Of a stretch of 49,533 bases of DNA, positions 28,158 through 37,578 are shown one piece after another (position 1 is the first letter of the stretch; each line of letters opens with the position of its first letter). The DNA comes from Flavobacteriales bacterium (GTDB lineage: Bacteria > Bacteroidota > Bacteroidia > Flavobacteriales_F > PHOS-HE28), in NCBI GenBank assembly GCA_018057455.1, contig JAGPDT010000021.1, positions 1-49,533 of the forward strand. The letters run 5' to 3'. The notes beneath the pieces were generated by a model. The model was not told where the DNA came from. It saw nothing but the letters and a program-made list of their open reading frames with translations, and made no database searches. The translations under genes were made by a program, and so were the position numbers.

Positions 28158-31100
28158 ATGCAGAACAAAGGTGCGCTCTGGGTGTTCACCATCCTGTTGA
28201 CGCTCGCCTGCCTGTGGCAGTTGTCCTTTTCCATCTTCACCAACAAGTTCGAAGGCAAGGCTGAGCAGGTGGCGGCCGCGTATGCCGATTCGGTGCTGGC
28301 CGTGCAGGGCAATGAAGCCTTGGATTTCGATTCCCTGCGATTGGCCGAGGAGAACCGCTTCCTGCGGAACCATCAGGATGAAGTGGTATACCCCGGCCTG
28401 GGCTACACCTACAAAGAGTGCAAGAGCAAGGAGATGAACTTGGGCCTGGACCTCAAGGGCGGCATGTCCGTGACCTTGGAGGTGGACATTCCGGCCTTGG
28501 TCGACAACCTGAGCGGCACCAGCCAGGATCCCGCCTTCCGCACGGCATTGGCCCAGGCCCAACAGCGTTTGGCAACCAGCGACAAGGACTTCATATCCCT
28601 CTTTGAGGAGGAATTCCGCAAGGCCGCCCCCAATGCCTCCTTGGCCGCCATATTCAGTACGCAGGACAATGCGTCGATGTTCCCCCGGGAGAGCACCAAT
28701 GAGCAGGTCGTCGCATCGCTGCGCAACCAGGCCGGCATTGCCCTGAACAACACCGAGAAGATCCTGCGCAACAGGATCGACAAGTTCGGCGTGGCACAGC
28801 CCCTGATCCAGAAGCAGACCCTCAGCGGCCGCATATTGATCGAACTGCCCGGCGTGAAAGACAAGGACCGCGTGCGCAACGTGCTCCAAAGCACCGCCAA
28901 CCTGGAGTTTTGGGAGACCTTCGACAACAGCGAGGTGTACATGAAGCTCTCCGAGGCCAATGACAAGTTGAGCACCATGCTGCATCCGGGCATTGCCCGC
29001 AAGGACACCATGAAGGCTTCCGTGGCGGACACCACCGCAGCGGTGGTCTCCAAGGCCGATACCACCGTGCGCGACACGGCCTTGGCCGCTGTGGACACCC
29101 TCGCGCAGGACAGCCTAGCGCAGGCCTTGGCCACCGACAGCTTGGCGGGCGACAGCGTGCTGAGCCGTGAGGAGAGCTTGGCCAAGAGCCCCCTGCTCAA
29201 CCAGGACCGCCTGCAACTGAACATCATGAACAACCAGGTGGTGCCCGGCGATGTGGTGGGCTATGCCGCCGTGGCCGATACCGCCGTGGTGAGCAAACTG
29301 TTGCGCCTGGCGCCGCCCAAGAGCCCCGACCCCAGCCAAGTGCTCAAGCTGGCCTGGAGCTCCAAGCCCGTACGCATGGGCACGGCCGATGGCCGCGAGC
29401 GCGACTTCCTGGCACTGCATGCCCTGCGTGGCCCCCGCGGGGGAAAGCCCAAGTTGGACGGCGGATACATCACCGATGCCCGCCAGGATTTCGACATGAA
29501 GGGCGACGCCGAGGTGAGCATGCAGATGAACGCCGAAGGCGCCCAGAAATGGAAGCTCATGACCGGCGAGAACGTGGGCAAGCAGATCGCCATCGTGCTG
29601 GACGGCTACGTGGTATCGGCGCCCAATGTGATGGGCGAGATCCCCGGTGGGCGCAGCAGCATCACCATGGGTGGTTCCGATGACCGCAACAAGCAGCTCG
29701 AGGAAGCCACCGACCTGGCCAACATCCTCAAGGCAGGTGCCCTGCCCGCTCCGGCCCGCATCATTGATGAAACCGTGGTGGGCCCCTCCTTGGGTGCCGA
29801 AAACGTGGACCAGAGCCTGATCGCCTTTGCCATCTCGCTGATTGGCATACTGCTGGTGATGTGGCTCTACTACAAGGAAGCCGGTTGGGTCGCGGACATC
29901 GCCTTGCTCGCCAACGTGTTCTTCCTCGTGGGCACCATGGCCTCCCTGCAGGCCGTGCTTACCCTGCCGGGTATCGCCGGTATCGTGCTCACCATCGGCA
30001 TGGCCGTTGACGCCAACGTGTTGATCAATGAACGGGTCCGCGATGAACTCAAGGCCGGGCGCACCCTCAAGAGCGCCATCAGCACCTCCTACAGCAACAG
30101 CGGTGCCTTGTCCGCCATCCTGGACTCCAACATCACCACGTTCATCACCGCGGTGATCCTCTACATTTTCGGTTCCGGCCCCATCCGCGGCTTCGCCACC
30201 ACCCTGGGCCTGGGCATCCTCACTTCCCTGTTCACGGCCATCTTCATTTCGCGCATGGTGGTGGAACGCAAGCTGGACAAAGGCAAGAACATCACCTTCT
30301 CCCGCAAGTGGAACGTGAACCTCTTCGACGGTGCCAACTTCAACTTCATGGGTCGCCGCAAGCTCTTCTACCTCTTCTCCGGCCTGCTGATGGCCGTGTG
30401 CATCGGATCGATGGCCACCCGCGGGTTCAACTGGGGCGTGGACTTCTCCGGCGGACGGGCCTATGTGGTGGAGTTTGAGAAGAACGTGGATGTGGACCAG
30501 GCCCGCGAGGCCATTGAATCCCGCTTGGTGAGCGAGGACGGCCGCGAGTACGGCGCCTGGGTGAAGTCCTATGGCGGTGCGGACCGGATCAAGATCACCA
30601 CCAACTACCTGATCGAAGCACAAGGAAAGGATGTGGACGCACAGGTGGAAGCCCGCCTGAACGAAGGCCTCGCCTTGTTGAACAACCCCTACGTGGTGCA
30701 GGAATCCCGCAAGGTGGACGCCACCATCAGCGACGACATCAAGAAAGGCGCCATCACCTCGGTGCTGATCGCCCTGGTCTTCATGTTCATCTACATCGCC
30801 GTGCGCTTCAACAAGTGGCAATACGGCTTGGGCGCGGTGATCTCGCTGATCCACGACACCATCTTCATCCTGGGCCTCTACTCCATGCTCTGGGGCGTGG
30901 TGGGCTTCTCGTTGGAGATCGACGAGGCCTTCATCGCGGTGATCCTCACCGTGATCGGTTATTCGATAAACGATACGGTGGTGGTGTTCGACCGCATCCG
31001 GGAATACACCGCGGACCACAAGCGTGATCCGGTGATGACCGTCTTCAATGGGGCCATCAACTCCACGTTGAGCCGCACCCTGAACACCGGTATGTGCACC

Positions 31101-31277
31101 TTGTTGGTGCTGCTGATCATCTTCTTCTTCGGCGGGGTCTCCATCCAAGGCTTTGTCTTCGGCCTCTTTGCGGGGGTGCTCACCGGCACCTACTCCTCCA
31201 TCTTCGTGGCCTCTGCCGTGGCCGCCGACATGCACAAGAAGGAAGTGGCCAAGCCGGTGCAAATGGCCCGTGCCTGA
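28158..31277 (+). CDS. secDF: Protein translocase subunit SecDF (fused)
   Basis: 1039 residues; SecD and SecF in one chain, as usual in Bacteroidota. The N-terminal TM helix (residues 7-27) is followed by the SecD signature NLGLDLKGGMSVTLEV (94-109), the large periplasmic P1 region, a second SecD motif (KQIAIVLDGYVVSAPNV, ITMGG) and six TM helices (AISLIGILLVMWLYY, IVLTIGMAVDANVLINERVR). The SecF half begins near FNFMGRRKLFYLFSGL, with GFNWGVDFSGGRAYVVEF and IGYSINDTVVVFDRIREY. It uses the proton gradient to pull proteins across the inner membrane after SecYEG/SecA, feeding the many signal-peptide proteins coded nearby. Residues ~285-345 are a low-complexity Asp/Thr/Ala-rich periplasmic insert. 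Confidence 0.96.
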   Translation: MQNKGALWVFTILLTLACLWQLSFSIFTNKFEGKAEQVAAAYADSVLAVQGNEALDFDSLRLAEENRFLRNHQDEVVYPGLGYTYKECKSKEMNLGLDLKGGMSVTLEVDIPALVDNLSGTSQDPAFRTALAQAQQRLATSDKDFISLFEEEFRKAAPNASLAAIFSTQDNASMFPRESTNEQVVASLRNQAGIALNNTEKILRNRIDKFGVAQPLIQKQTLSGRILIELPGVKDKDRVRNVLQSTANLEFWETFDNSEVYMKLSEANDKLSTMLHPGIARKDTMKASVADTTAAVVSKADTTVRDTALAAVDTLAQDSLAQALATDSLAGDSVLSREESLAKSPLLNQDRLQLNIMNNQVVPGDVVGYAAVADTAVVSKLLRLAPPKSPDPSQVLKLAWSSKPVRMGTADGRERDFLALHALRGPRGGKPKLDGGYITDARQDFDMKGDAEVSMQMNAEGAQKWKLMTGENVGKQIAIVLDGYVVSAPNVMGEIPGGRSSITMGGSDDRNKQLEEATDLANILKAGALPAPARIIDETVVGPSLGAENVDQSLIAFAISLIGILLVMWLYYKEAGWVADIALLANVFFLVGTMASLQAVLTLPGIAGIVLTIGMAVDANVLINERVRDELKAGRTLKSAISTSYSNSGALSAILDSNITTFITAVILYIFGSGPIRGFATTLGLGILTSLFTAIFISRMVVERKLDKGKNITFSRKWNVNLFDGANFNFMGRRKLFYLFSGLLMAVCIGSMATRGFNWGVDFSGGRAYVVEFEKNVDVDQAREAIESRLVSEDGREYGAWVKSYGGADRIKITTNYLIEAQGKDVDAQVEARLNEGLALLNNPYVVQESRKVDATISDDIKKGAITSVLIALVFMFIYIAVRFNKWQYGLGAVISLIHDTIFILGLYSMLWGVVGFSLEIDEAFIAVILTVIGYSINDTVVVFDRIREYTADHKRDPVMTVFNGAINSTLSRTLNTGMCTLLVLLIIFFFGGVSIQGFVFGLFAGVLTGTYSSIFVASAVAADMHKKEVAKPVQMARA

Positions 31278-31302
31278 TCCTGTTGCAAGAACTGCCCGCA
31301 AT

Positions 31303-31328
31303 GGAAGCCCCGCCTCGGCGGGGCTTCC
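31303..31328 (+). terminator. secDF terminator hairpin
   Basis: GGAAGCCCCGCC and GGCGGGGCTTCC form a 12-bp perfect inverted repeat around TC, 25 bases after the secDF stop. It is followed at once by TACTTTTA. Confidence 0.8.
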
Positions 31329-31336
31329 TACTTTTA
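31329..31336 (+). promoter_or_regulatory. Possible -7 box for the tatA-like gene
   Basis: TACTTTTA is one base from TAnnTTTG. It starts directly after the secDF terminator stem and ends seven bases before the ATG. It could also be just the T-rich tail of the terminator. Confidence 0.35.
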
Positions 31337-31343
31337 CCCCCTG

Positions 31344-31715
31344 ATGCCTGTGATCCTGTTCCTGGACGTGAGCGGTGGCGAGCTGTTGGTGATCCTGCTC
31401 TTCGTACTGCTGTTCTTCGGTAGCAAGGGCGTGCCCGAGGTGGCGCGCACCATGGGCAGGGCCTTGCGCCAGTTCCGCGATGCCAGCGCCGAGGTGCAGC
31501 GCGAGATCGAGAAAGGGGCGAGGGACGTGAAGCAAGGCTACGAGCAGCAGCGGAAGGCCTTCCGTATCGAGCCGCCTGATCAGGCCGTTCCACGCCATGG
31601 CGGCACACCGGTTTCCCCCCTGGCACCGGACGGCGGACCCGGCCCTTTGGCACCAAGCCCGGGCACTGGGGACAGTGCCCCGGCCGAACAGCCGGGGCCG
31701 CCACCGGCGCCGTAA
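31344..31715 (+). CDS. tatA: TatA/TatB-like twin-arginine translocase component
   Basis: 123 residues. One N-terminal TM helix (GGELLVILLFVLLFFGSKGVP) is followed by the conserved hinge (FFGSKGVPEVARTMGRALRQ) and an amphipathic helix (REIEKGARDVKQGYE), as in TatA/TatE proteins. A Pro/Gly-rich tail of about 45 residues makes up the C-terminus. TatA forms the pore-like assembly that passes folded proteins with twin-arginine signals; the partner tatC is not in the window. The gene starts 16 bases after the secDF hairpin. It could equally be a TatB, since Bacteroidota Tat components are hard to separate by sequence. Confidence 0.87.
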   Translation: MPVILFLDVSGGELLVILLFVLLFFGSKGVPEVARTMGRALRQFRDASAEVQREIEKGARDVKQGYEQQRKAFRIEPPDQAVPRHGGTPVSPLAPDGGPGPLAPSPGTGDSAPAEQPGPPPAP

Positions 31716-31965
31716 TGCCCACGGGTTCCAGCATGCGCTTGGAAAGGACATTGGATCCCCCTTCGGGATCGGAGCCTGCGGCCCCCTGACGCAGGTCGCC
31801 CGGCACCGCGTGCGGGGCATCCTGTTGGCCGGGCTCGTTCCTCTGGGGGATAACCGGCCGCTTCCGGGTGTGTTGTTTTCCGGAATGTGGGCATGCCACC
31901 CCCAAAATTTTCAGGATGGGGGTAGAAAAGATCATGTTTCCGTTCGGAGACCCCTGTTCATCACA

Positions 31966-31973
31966 TAGCTTCG
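31966..31973 (+). promoter_or_regulatory. Candidate -7 box for glutamine synthetase
   Basis: TAGCTTCG matches TAnnTTCG and lies 23 bases before the ATG at 31997. The rest of the 280-base gap after the tatA-like gene (31716-31965) holds no recognised element. Confidence 0.45.
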
Positions 31974-31996
31974 CGGCCTCAAACACACATTTTCAC

Positions 31997-34189
31997 ATGA
32001 GCACCCCCTTTCTGCGCTCCAAAGCACTCGCCGATGTGCTGGGCCGCCTGCCCAAAGCGGTGAAACAACCCGGTCCGCGCATCAGCGACTACTATGGCGT
32101 GAACGTGTTCAATGAAGGGGCCATGCGCATGTTCCTCACCGAAGATGCCTATCGCGCCGTACGCTCGGCCATTGACCGCGGGGAGCGGATCGACCGCCGG
32201 CTGGCCGATCAGGTGGCCAGCGGCATGAAGGAATGGGCCACCAGCAAGGGGGCAACGCACTACACCCACTGGTTCCAGCCGCTCAATGGTTCCAGCGCCG
32301 AAAAGCACGATGCCTTCTTTGAGCCCCTGGGCGAGGGCCGGAGCATTGAGCGATTTGATGGCGGCATGCTCGTGCAGCAGGAACCCGATGCCAGCAGCTT
32401 CCCCAGCGGCGGCATCCGCAACACTTTCGAGGCCCGCGGCTATTCCGCCTGGGACCCCGGCAGCCCGGCGTTCCTGATCCACCAAACGCTCTGCGTCCCC
32501 ACGATCTTCGTGAGCTACACCGGGGAGGCACTGGACTTCAAAACCCCCTTGCTCCGGTCCATCCGCGCATTGGACGAGGCCGCCACCGCCGTGTGCCAAT
32601 ATTTCGACAAGGACGTGCGCAAAGTGATCGCCACCTTGGGCTGGGAGCAGGAGTACTTCCTCATCGACGAATCCTTCTACTACGCCCGCCCGGACATCAT
32701 GATGGCCGGCAGGGCCCTCTTCGGCCACGGCCCCGCGCGCGGGCAGCAGCTCGAAGACCACTACTTCGGCAGCATCCCGGACCGCATGCAAGCCTACATG
32801 CGCGACTTCGAGACCGAGGCGCACCAATTGGGCATACCCGTGAAGACCCGCCACAACGAAGTGGCGCCCAACCAGTTCGAATGTGCGCCCGTGTACGAGG
32901 AGATGAACCTGGCCGTGGACCACAACATGCTGTTGATGGACGTGATGGAAAAGACCGCCCGCAAGCACGACATGCGGGTGCTCTTCCATGAAAAACCCTA
33001 CAGCGGGGTGAACGGAAGCGGCAAGCACAACAACTGGAGCCTGGCCACCGACACCGGCGTGAACCTGCTGAAGCCCGCCCGCACACCCAAGGAGAACATC
33101 CAGTTCCTGGCCTTCTTCGTGAACACCATCGCCGCGGTGCATGCCCATGCCGGCATCCTCCGGGCCAGCATCGCCTCGGCCAACAACGACCACCGCCTGG
33201 GCGCAAACGAAGCACCGCCGGCCATCATCAGCGTGTTCATCGGCCAATACCTCACCGCCCTGCTGGACGACCTGGAGAAGAACATCAAAAGCAAGATGAG
33301 CCCGGCCAGCAAGACCGAACTGAAGCTGGACATCGGCCGCATCCCCCAAGTGCTGCTGGACAACACCGACCGCAACCGCACCTCGCCCGTGGCCTTCACC
33401 GGCAACAAGTTCGAGTTCCGTGCCGTGGGTTCCAGCGCCAACTGTGCCGGGTCCATGACCGTGCTCAACACCATCGTGGCCGCACAGCTCCGCGCCTTCA
33501 AGAAGGATGTTGACGCCCTGATCGACAAGGGCACCAAGAAGGATGAGGCGATCCTGCGCGTGATCCGCGACCTGATCGTGCGCAGCAAAGATGTCCGCTT
33601 TGAAGGCAACGGCTATGGCGAGGCTTGGAAGGAAGAGGCCGCCAAGCGGGGCCTGCCCAACATCACCGACACCCCACGGGCGCTGGACGCCTGGCAGGAA
33701 CAAGCCACGGTCAACCTCTTCCATGGGATGGGCGTGCTGAGCGGAAAGGAGATGAAGGCAAGGCACGAGATCGAACTGCACAACTACACCTTGAAGGTGC
33801 AGATCGAATCACGCGTGTGCGCGGACATGGCCATCAACCATGTGCTGCCTGCCGCCGTGCAGTACCAGAACCGGCTGATCCAGAACGTGCAGGGCCTGCG
33901 GGAGGTGCTGGGCCGCGAAGAAGGCGATGCCGCCACGGTGACCCAGGTGGAGCTGATCCGCAAGATCAGCCGCCACATGGAACAACTGCGGGTGCTCAGC
34001 AAGGAGATGACCAATGCCCGCAAGGCGGCCAACATCCTGCCCGAAGCGCGCGAAAAGGCCATCGCCTATTGCGATGAAGTGAAGCCCTACCTGGACCGGA
34101 TCCGCTACCACAGCAATAAGCTGGAGCTGCTGGTGGATGATGAGCTCTGGCCTCTTCCCAAAATGCGGGAGCTGCTCTTTACCCGCTGA
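31997..34189 (+). CDS. glnN: Glutamine synthetase type III
   Basis: 730 residues from ATG 31997, the normal size of GSIII and far longer than GSI. In-frame codons upstream (from 31868) are non-conserved and overlap the promoter box. The type III N-terminus is present (ISDYYGVNVFNEGAMRMFLT, THWFQPLNGSSAEKHD). The catalytic core has LGWEQEYFLIDE (metal-binding glutamates), KTRHNEVAPNQFE, HEKPYSGVNGSGKHNNWSL and NDHRLGANEAPPAIIS (nucleotide and glutamate binding), then DRNRTSPVAFTGNKFEFRAVG. It condenses ammonia with glutamate using ATP. It is a stand-alone gene with its own leader; no GlnB/PII gene lies nearby. GSIII is the characteristic assimilatory enzyme of Bacteroidota. Confidence 0.96.
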   Translation: MSTPFLRSKALADVLGRLPKAVKQPGPRISDYYGVNVFNEGAMRMFLTEDAYRAVRSAIDRGERIDRRLADQVASGMKEWATSKGATHYTHWFQPLNGSSAEKHDAFFEPLGEGRSIERFDGGMLVQQEPDASSFPSGGIRNTFEARGYSAWDPGSPAFLIHQTLCVPTIFVSYTGEALDFKTPLLRSIRALDEAATAVCQYFDKDVRKVIATLGWEQEYFLIDESFYYARPDIMMAGRALFGHGPARGQQLEDHYFGSIPDRMQAYMRDFETEAHQLGIPVKTRHNEVAPNQFECAPVYEEMNLAVDHNMLLMDVMEKTARKHDMRVLFHEKPYSGVNGSGKHNNWSLATDTGVNLLKPARTPKENIQFLAFFVNTIAAVHAHAGILRASIASANNDHRLGANEAPPAIISVFIGQYLTALLDDLEKNIKSKMSPASKTELKLDIGRIPQVLLDNTDRNRTSPVAFTGNKFEFRAVGSSANCAGSMTVLNTIVAAQLRAFKKDVDALIDKGTKKDEAILRVIRDLIVRSKDVRFEGNGYGEAWKEEAAKRGLPNITDTPRALDAWQEQATVNLFHGMGVLSGKEMKARHEIELHNYTLKVQIESRVCADMAINHVLPAAVQYQNRLIQNVQGLREVLGREEGDAATVTQVELIRKISRHMEQLRVLSKEMTNARKAANILPEAREKAIAYCDEVKPYLDRIRYHSNKLELLVDDELWPLPKMRELLFTR

Positions 34190-34253
34190 ATGGGCGCGGG
34201 GCCGCCGGCACGGCCAAAATGGCCTCCGGAAGCCGATCGTCCGCGACTTTGTT

Positions 34254-34261
34254 TATTTTCG
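34254..34261 (+). promoter_or_regulatory. Candidate -7 box for the porE-like gene
   Basis: TATTTTCG fits TAnnTT(T/C)G and ends 38 bases before the ATG at 34300. Confidence 0.45.
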
Positions 34262-34299
34262 CCCGATCCCCATGCAAGGGGCAACCATATCCCGATCCC

Positions 34300-36309
34300 A
34301 TGATGAGCATGAAGAAGTTCCTGGCCTGCTTCGGTTTCCTGGCGTTCGCCACGTTGGGGGCCATGGCGCAGAGCAAGGATGCCCAAGAAGCGGACGATGC
34401 GTTCAAGCGAGGCCGGTACTTCGACGCCATTGAGATGTACAAGAAGGCCTACACCACGGAGAAGAAAGCCGCGGACAAGGCCACCATCATCTTCAAGATC
34501 GGGGAGGTGTACCGCACCATGGGCGACGGCGAGAACGCCCAAGTGTGGTATGAAAAGGCCAACAAGGCCCAGTACCCCGATCCCATCACCTACTACTACA
34601 TCGGGGAGGCCTTCAAGAGCCAGGGCAAATACGCCGATGCCATCGCGGCCTACAACAAATACAAGGAAAAGAACCCCGGGGACATGCGCGCCGATGCCAG
34701 CTTGGCCGCCTGCCAGCAAGCCCAGGCATGGATCGATTCGCCCACCCGCTACAAGGTGGACCCGGAGGTGCTGCTCAACTCCCCGCAGTATGAGTTCAGC
34801 GCCGCCTTCTCCGACAAGCGAAACAGCGACGTGGTGTTCGCCAGCAGCAGGCCCGCTTCCACCGGCACCGAGACCGATGGCATCCTCGGCGAAAGCTTCA
34901 CCGACCTCTACGCCAGCAGCCGCGACAAGCTGGGCAAATGGAGCGAGCCCGTGCGCCTGGCCCCGGTGATCAACACCGCGGCCCACGAAGGTTCGGCCAC
35001 CTTCAACGCCAAGCGCAACATGATGTACTTCACCCGTTGCCCCCATGAGAAAAAGAAGGCCTTCGGCTGCGATATCTGGGTGAGCAAGAAAGTGGGCAAC
35101 AACTACAGCGAGCCCGTGATGCTCAACCTCAAGCCCCAACAGGGCAAGGACGATACCTCCATGATCACCATCGGGCACCCCAGCCTCTCGCCCGATGACA
35201 AGGTCCTGTTGTTCAGCAGCAACATGGGCGGCGGCCAGGGCGGCAAGGACCTCTGGAAAGTGGACCTGGACAAGAACGGCATGCCCACCGGGCAACCTGC
35301 CAACCTGGGCAAGGAGATCAACACCCCCAAGCAGGAGATGTTCCCCTTCTGGCGCGAGAACGGCGACCTCTACTTCGCCAGCGACCGCATGGGCGGCATG
35401 GGCGGCATGGACATCTACCGCGCCGCCAAGACCGGCGAAGGCACCTGGGGCCAGGTGGAGAACATGAAGTCGCCCATCAACAGCGCGGGTGATGACTTCA
35501 GCATCGTGTTCGACGACAAGGAAGACCGCGGCTTCTTCACCAGCAACCGCCCCGGTGGCAAGGGTGAGGACGACCTCTGGCGCTTCTACGTGCCCGACCT
35601 GCTCTACGCCCTGCAAGGGGTGGTGAAGGACAAGGCCACCGGCGAACCCCTGCCCGATGCCAAAGTGGAAGTGGTGGGCACCGACGGCTCCAGCTTCAGC
35701 ACCTTGGCCGACGCCAACGGCGGCTTCACCTTCGAGGAGAACGGAAAGGACCGCTACATCAAGGAGAACACCAGCTACACCATCCGCGCCAGCAAGGACA
35801 AATACCTGGTGGTGAACGACCAGATCACCACCGTGGGCCTCACCGAGAGCACCACCTTCGTGAAGGAATACCTGCTGCAGCCCGCCGCCCCCGACAAGGT
35901 CATCGCCCTGCCCGAGGTGCAGTTCGACCTGGCCAGCGCCAACCTCCGCCCCGAAGGCAAGGACTCCCTGCAAACGCTCTATCAAACGCTCATCGACAAC
36001 CCCACCATCGTCATTGAACTGGCCGCCCATACCGACAGCCGTGGCAGCGACAAGAGCAACATCATCCTCTCGCAGAACCGCGCGCAGAGCTGCGTGAACT
36101 ACCTCATCAGCAAAGGGATCGACCCCGCCCGCATGGTGGCCAAGGGCTATGGCGAAACCCGCCCCCGCATCACCGATGCCGAGATCGCCAAGATGCCCAC
36201 CACCGAGGAGAAGGAGGCCGCCCACCAGAAGAACCGCCGCGTGGAATTCACCGTGAAGAGCTTCGACTATGTGCCCAAGGCCAATGAGCAAGGCACCGGC
36301 TCCAATTAG
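34300..36309 (+). CDS. PorE-like outer-membrane-associated protein (TPR, PD40, CRD, OmpA)
   Basis: About 669 residues. Three in-frame ATGs (34300, 34303, 34309) precede the signal peptide MKKFLACFGFLAFATLGAMA (then Q/S). Domain order: TPR (about 25-140, DAFKRGRYFDAIEMYKKAY, YYIGEAFKSQGKYADAI); PD40/WD40-like blades (about 150-425, SAAFSDKRNSDVVFAS, HPSLSPDDKVLLFSSN, DLYFASDRMGGMGGMDIY); a carboxypeptidase-regulatory-like fold (GVVKDKATGEPLPDAKVEV); and an OmpA peptidoglycan-binding domain (VQFDLASANLRPEG, ELAAHTDSRGSDKSN, LSQNRAQSCVNYL, NRRVEF). This order is that described for PorE of Porphyromonas gingivalis, a T9SS component bound to peptidoglycan. The match is by architecture only; similar proteins exist with other roles. 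Nearby T9SS substrate genes fit. Confidence 0.82.
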   Translation: MMSMKKFLACFGFLAFATLGAMAQSKDAQEADDAFKRGRYFDAIEMYKKAYTTEKKAADKATIIFKIGEVYRTMGDGENAQVWYEKANKAQYPDPITYYYIGEAFKSQGKYADAIAAYNKYKEKNPGDMRADASLAACQQAQAWIDSPTRYKVDPEVLLNSPQYEFSAAFSDKRNSDVVFASSRPASTGTETDGILGESFTDLYASSRDKLGKWSEPVRLAPVINTAAHEGSATFNAKRNMMYFTRCPHEKKKAFGCDIWVSKKVGNNYSEPVMLNLKPQQGKDDTSMITIGHPSLSPDDKVLLFSSNMGGGQGGKDLWKVDLDKNGMPTGQPANLGKEINTPKQEMFPFWRENGDLYFASDRMGGMGGMDIYRAAKTGEGTWGQVENMKSPINSAGDDFSIVFDDKEDRGFFTSNRPGGKGEDDLWRFYVPDLLYALQGVVKDKATGEPLPDAKVEVVGTDGSSFSTLADANGGFTFEENGKDRYIKENTSYTIRASKDKYLVVNDQITTVGLTESTTFVKEYLLQPAAPDKVIALPEVQFDLASANLRPEGKDSLQTLYQTLIDNPTIVIELAAHTDSRGSDKSNIILSQNRAQSCVNYLISKGIDPARMVAKGYGETRPRITDAEIAKMPTTEEKEAAHQKNRRVEFTVKSFDYVPKANEQGTGSN

Positions 36310-36322
36310 CATCAACCCATTG

Positions 36323-36360
36323 GTACAAAGGCATCCCGTGCTTGCGGGGTGCCTTTGTAC
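36323..36360 (+). terminator. Terminator hairpin after the porE-like gene
   Basis: GTACAAAGGCATCCCG pairs with CGGGGTGCCTTTGTAC: a 16-bp stem with one G-T wobble around TGCTTG, starting 14 bases after the stop codon. Its right arm includes TGCCTTTG, 12 bases before the purM ATG. Confidence 0.85.
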
Positions 36361-36369
36361 TTCCTGCCC

Positions 36370-37548
36370 ATGACCGAAGAAAGCTCCCGCTACCAGCAGC
36401 GCGGCGTAAGCAGCGCCAAGGAGGACGTGCACAAGGCCATCGCCATGGTGGACAAAGGCCTCTTCCCGCGTGCCTTCTGCAAGATCGTGCCCGACGAACT
36501 CGCCGGCAGCCCGGACCATTGCATCGTGATGCACGCCGACGGGGCGGGCACCAAGAGCGCCTTGGCCTATGCCTACTGGCGTGAAACCGGCGACCTCTCC
36601 GTGTGGAAAGGCATCGCGCAGGACGCCGTGGTGATGAACCTCGATGACCTGCTCTGCGTGGGGGCCACCGACAAGATCCTCCTCAGCAGCACCATCGGCC
36701 GCAACAAACGCCTGGTGCCCGGCGAGGTGATCGGCGCCATCATCCAAGGCACCGAGGAATTCCTCCAGCGCATGCGCGACCTGGGCATCGGAATCCACAG
36801 CACAGGCGGTGAAACCGCCGACGTGGGCGACCTGGTGCGCACGGTGATCGTGGACAGCACCGTGGCCTGCCGCATGCGCCGGGACCACGTTGTGGACAAC
36901 GCCCGCATCCAAGCCGGTGACGTGGTGGTGGGCCTGGCCAGCTACGGCAAGGCCACCTATGAAGACGGCTACAACGCCGGCATGGGCAGCAACGGCCTCA
37001 CCAGCGCCCGTCACGACGTGTTCCACAACGGCTTGGCACAGGCCTTCCCGGAAACCTTCGACCCGGCCACGCCCAAGGAACTGGTCTACGCCGGCCAAGC
37101 CAAGCTCACCGATCCCCTGGAAGGCACCCCCTTGGACCATGGGAAGGCCGTGCTGTCGCCCACGCGCACCTACGCACCCGTGGTGGTGCAGGTGCTGGCC
37201 GCCATGCGCAAGGAGGTGCATGGCATGGTGCACTGCAGCGGTGGCGCACAGACCAAGGTGCTCCACTTCATCGGAGGCCTGCGCGTGATCAAGGACAACC
37301 TGTTGCCCGTGCCACCGCTCTTCACCGCGATCCAGCGCATGAGCGGCACATCCTGGCGGGAGATGTACAGCGTCTTCAACATGGGCCACCGCCTGGAATT
37401 CTATGTGGCCGAAGAACGGGCCGCCGAAATCATGGCCGTGGCCGGAAGCTTCGGTATCGCCGCCCAAGTGATCGGGCGCGTGGAAGAAGCACCGGCCAAG
37501 GAAGTGCGCATCGCCGGTCCGCACGGCACTTTTTCCTACGCGGGTTGA
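36370..37548 (+). CDS. purM: Phosphoribosylformylglycinamidine cyclo-ligase (AIR synthetase)
   Basis: 392 residues from ATG 36370, the start that gives the conserved YQQRGVSSAKEDVHKAI near the N-terminus; earlier in-frame codons lie in the terminator stem. PurM-type motifs: MHADGAGTKSALAYAYW, DAVVMNLDDLLCVGATD, IHSTGGETADVGDLV, VVGLASYGKATYEDGYNAG and VHGMVHCSGGAQTKVLHF. It is longer than the ~345-residue E. coli protein and matches the ~390-residue Bacteroidota form. It closes FGAM to aminoimidazole ribotide in purine synthesis. No other pur genes are nearby. The prfA start follows after 30 bases, so the two are likely co-transcribed. Confidence 0.93.
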   Translation: MTEESSRYQQRGVSSAKEDVHKAIAMVDKGLFPRAFCKIVPDELAGSPDHCIVMHADGAGTKSALAYAYWRETGDLSVWKGIAQDAVVMNLDDLLCVGATDKILLSSTIGRNKRLVPGEVIGAIIQGTEEFLQRMRDLGIGIHSTGGETADVGDLVRTVIVDSTVACRMRRDHVVDNARIQAGDVVVGLASYGKATYEDGYNAGMGSNGLTSARHDVFHNGLAQAFPETFDPATPKELVYAGQAKLTDPLEGTPLDHGKAVLSPTRTYAPVVVQVLAAMRKEVHGMVHCSGGAQTKVLHFIGGLRVIKDNLLPVPPLFTAIQRMSGTSWREMYSVFNMGHRLEFYVAEERAAEIMAVAGSFGIAAQVIGRVEEAPAKEVRIAGPHGTFSYAG

Positions 37549-37578
37549 TCCGCCCGGCCCCACAGCACCGCCAGTAAC

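Noticed and set aside
29115-31820. About 900-codon minus-strand frame opposite secDF
   Set aside because: Same GC-codon artefact; secDF on the plus strand is unambiguous.
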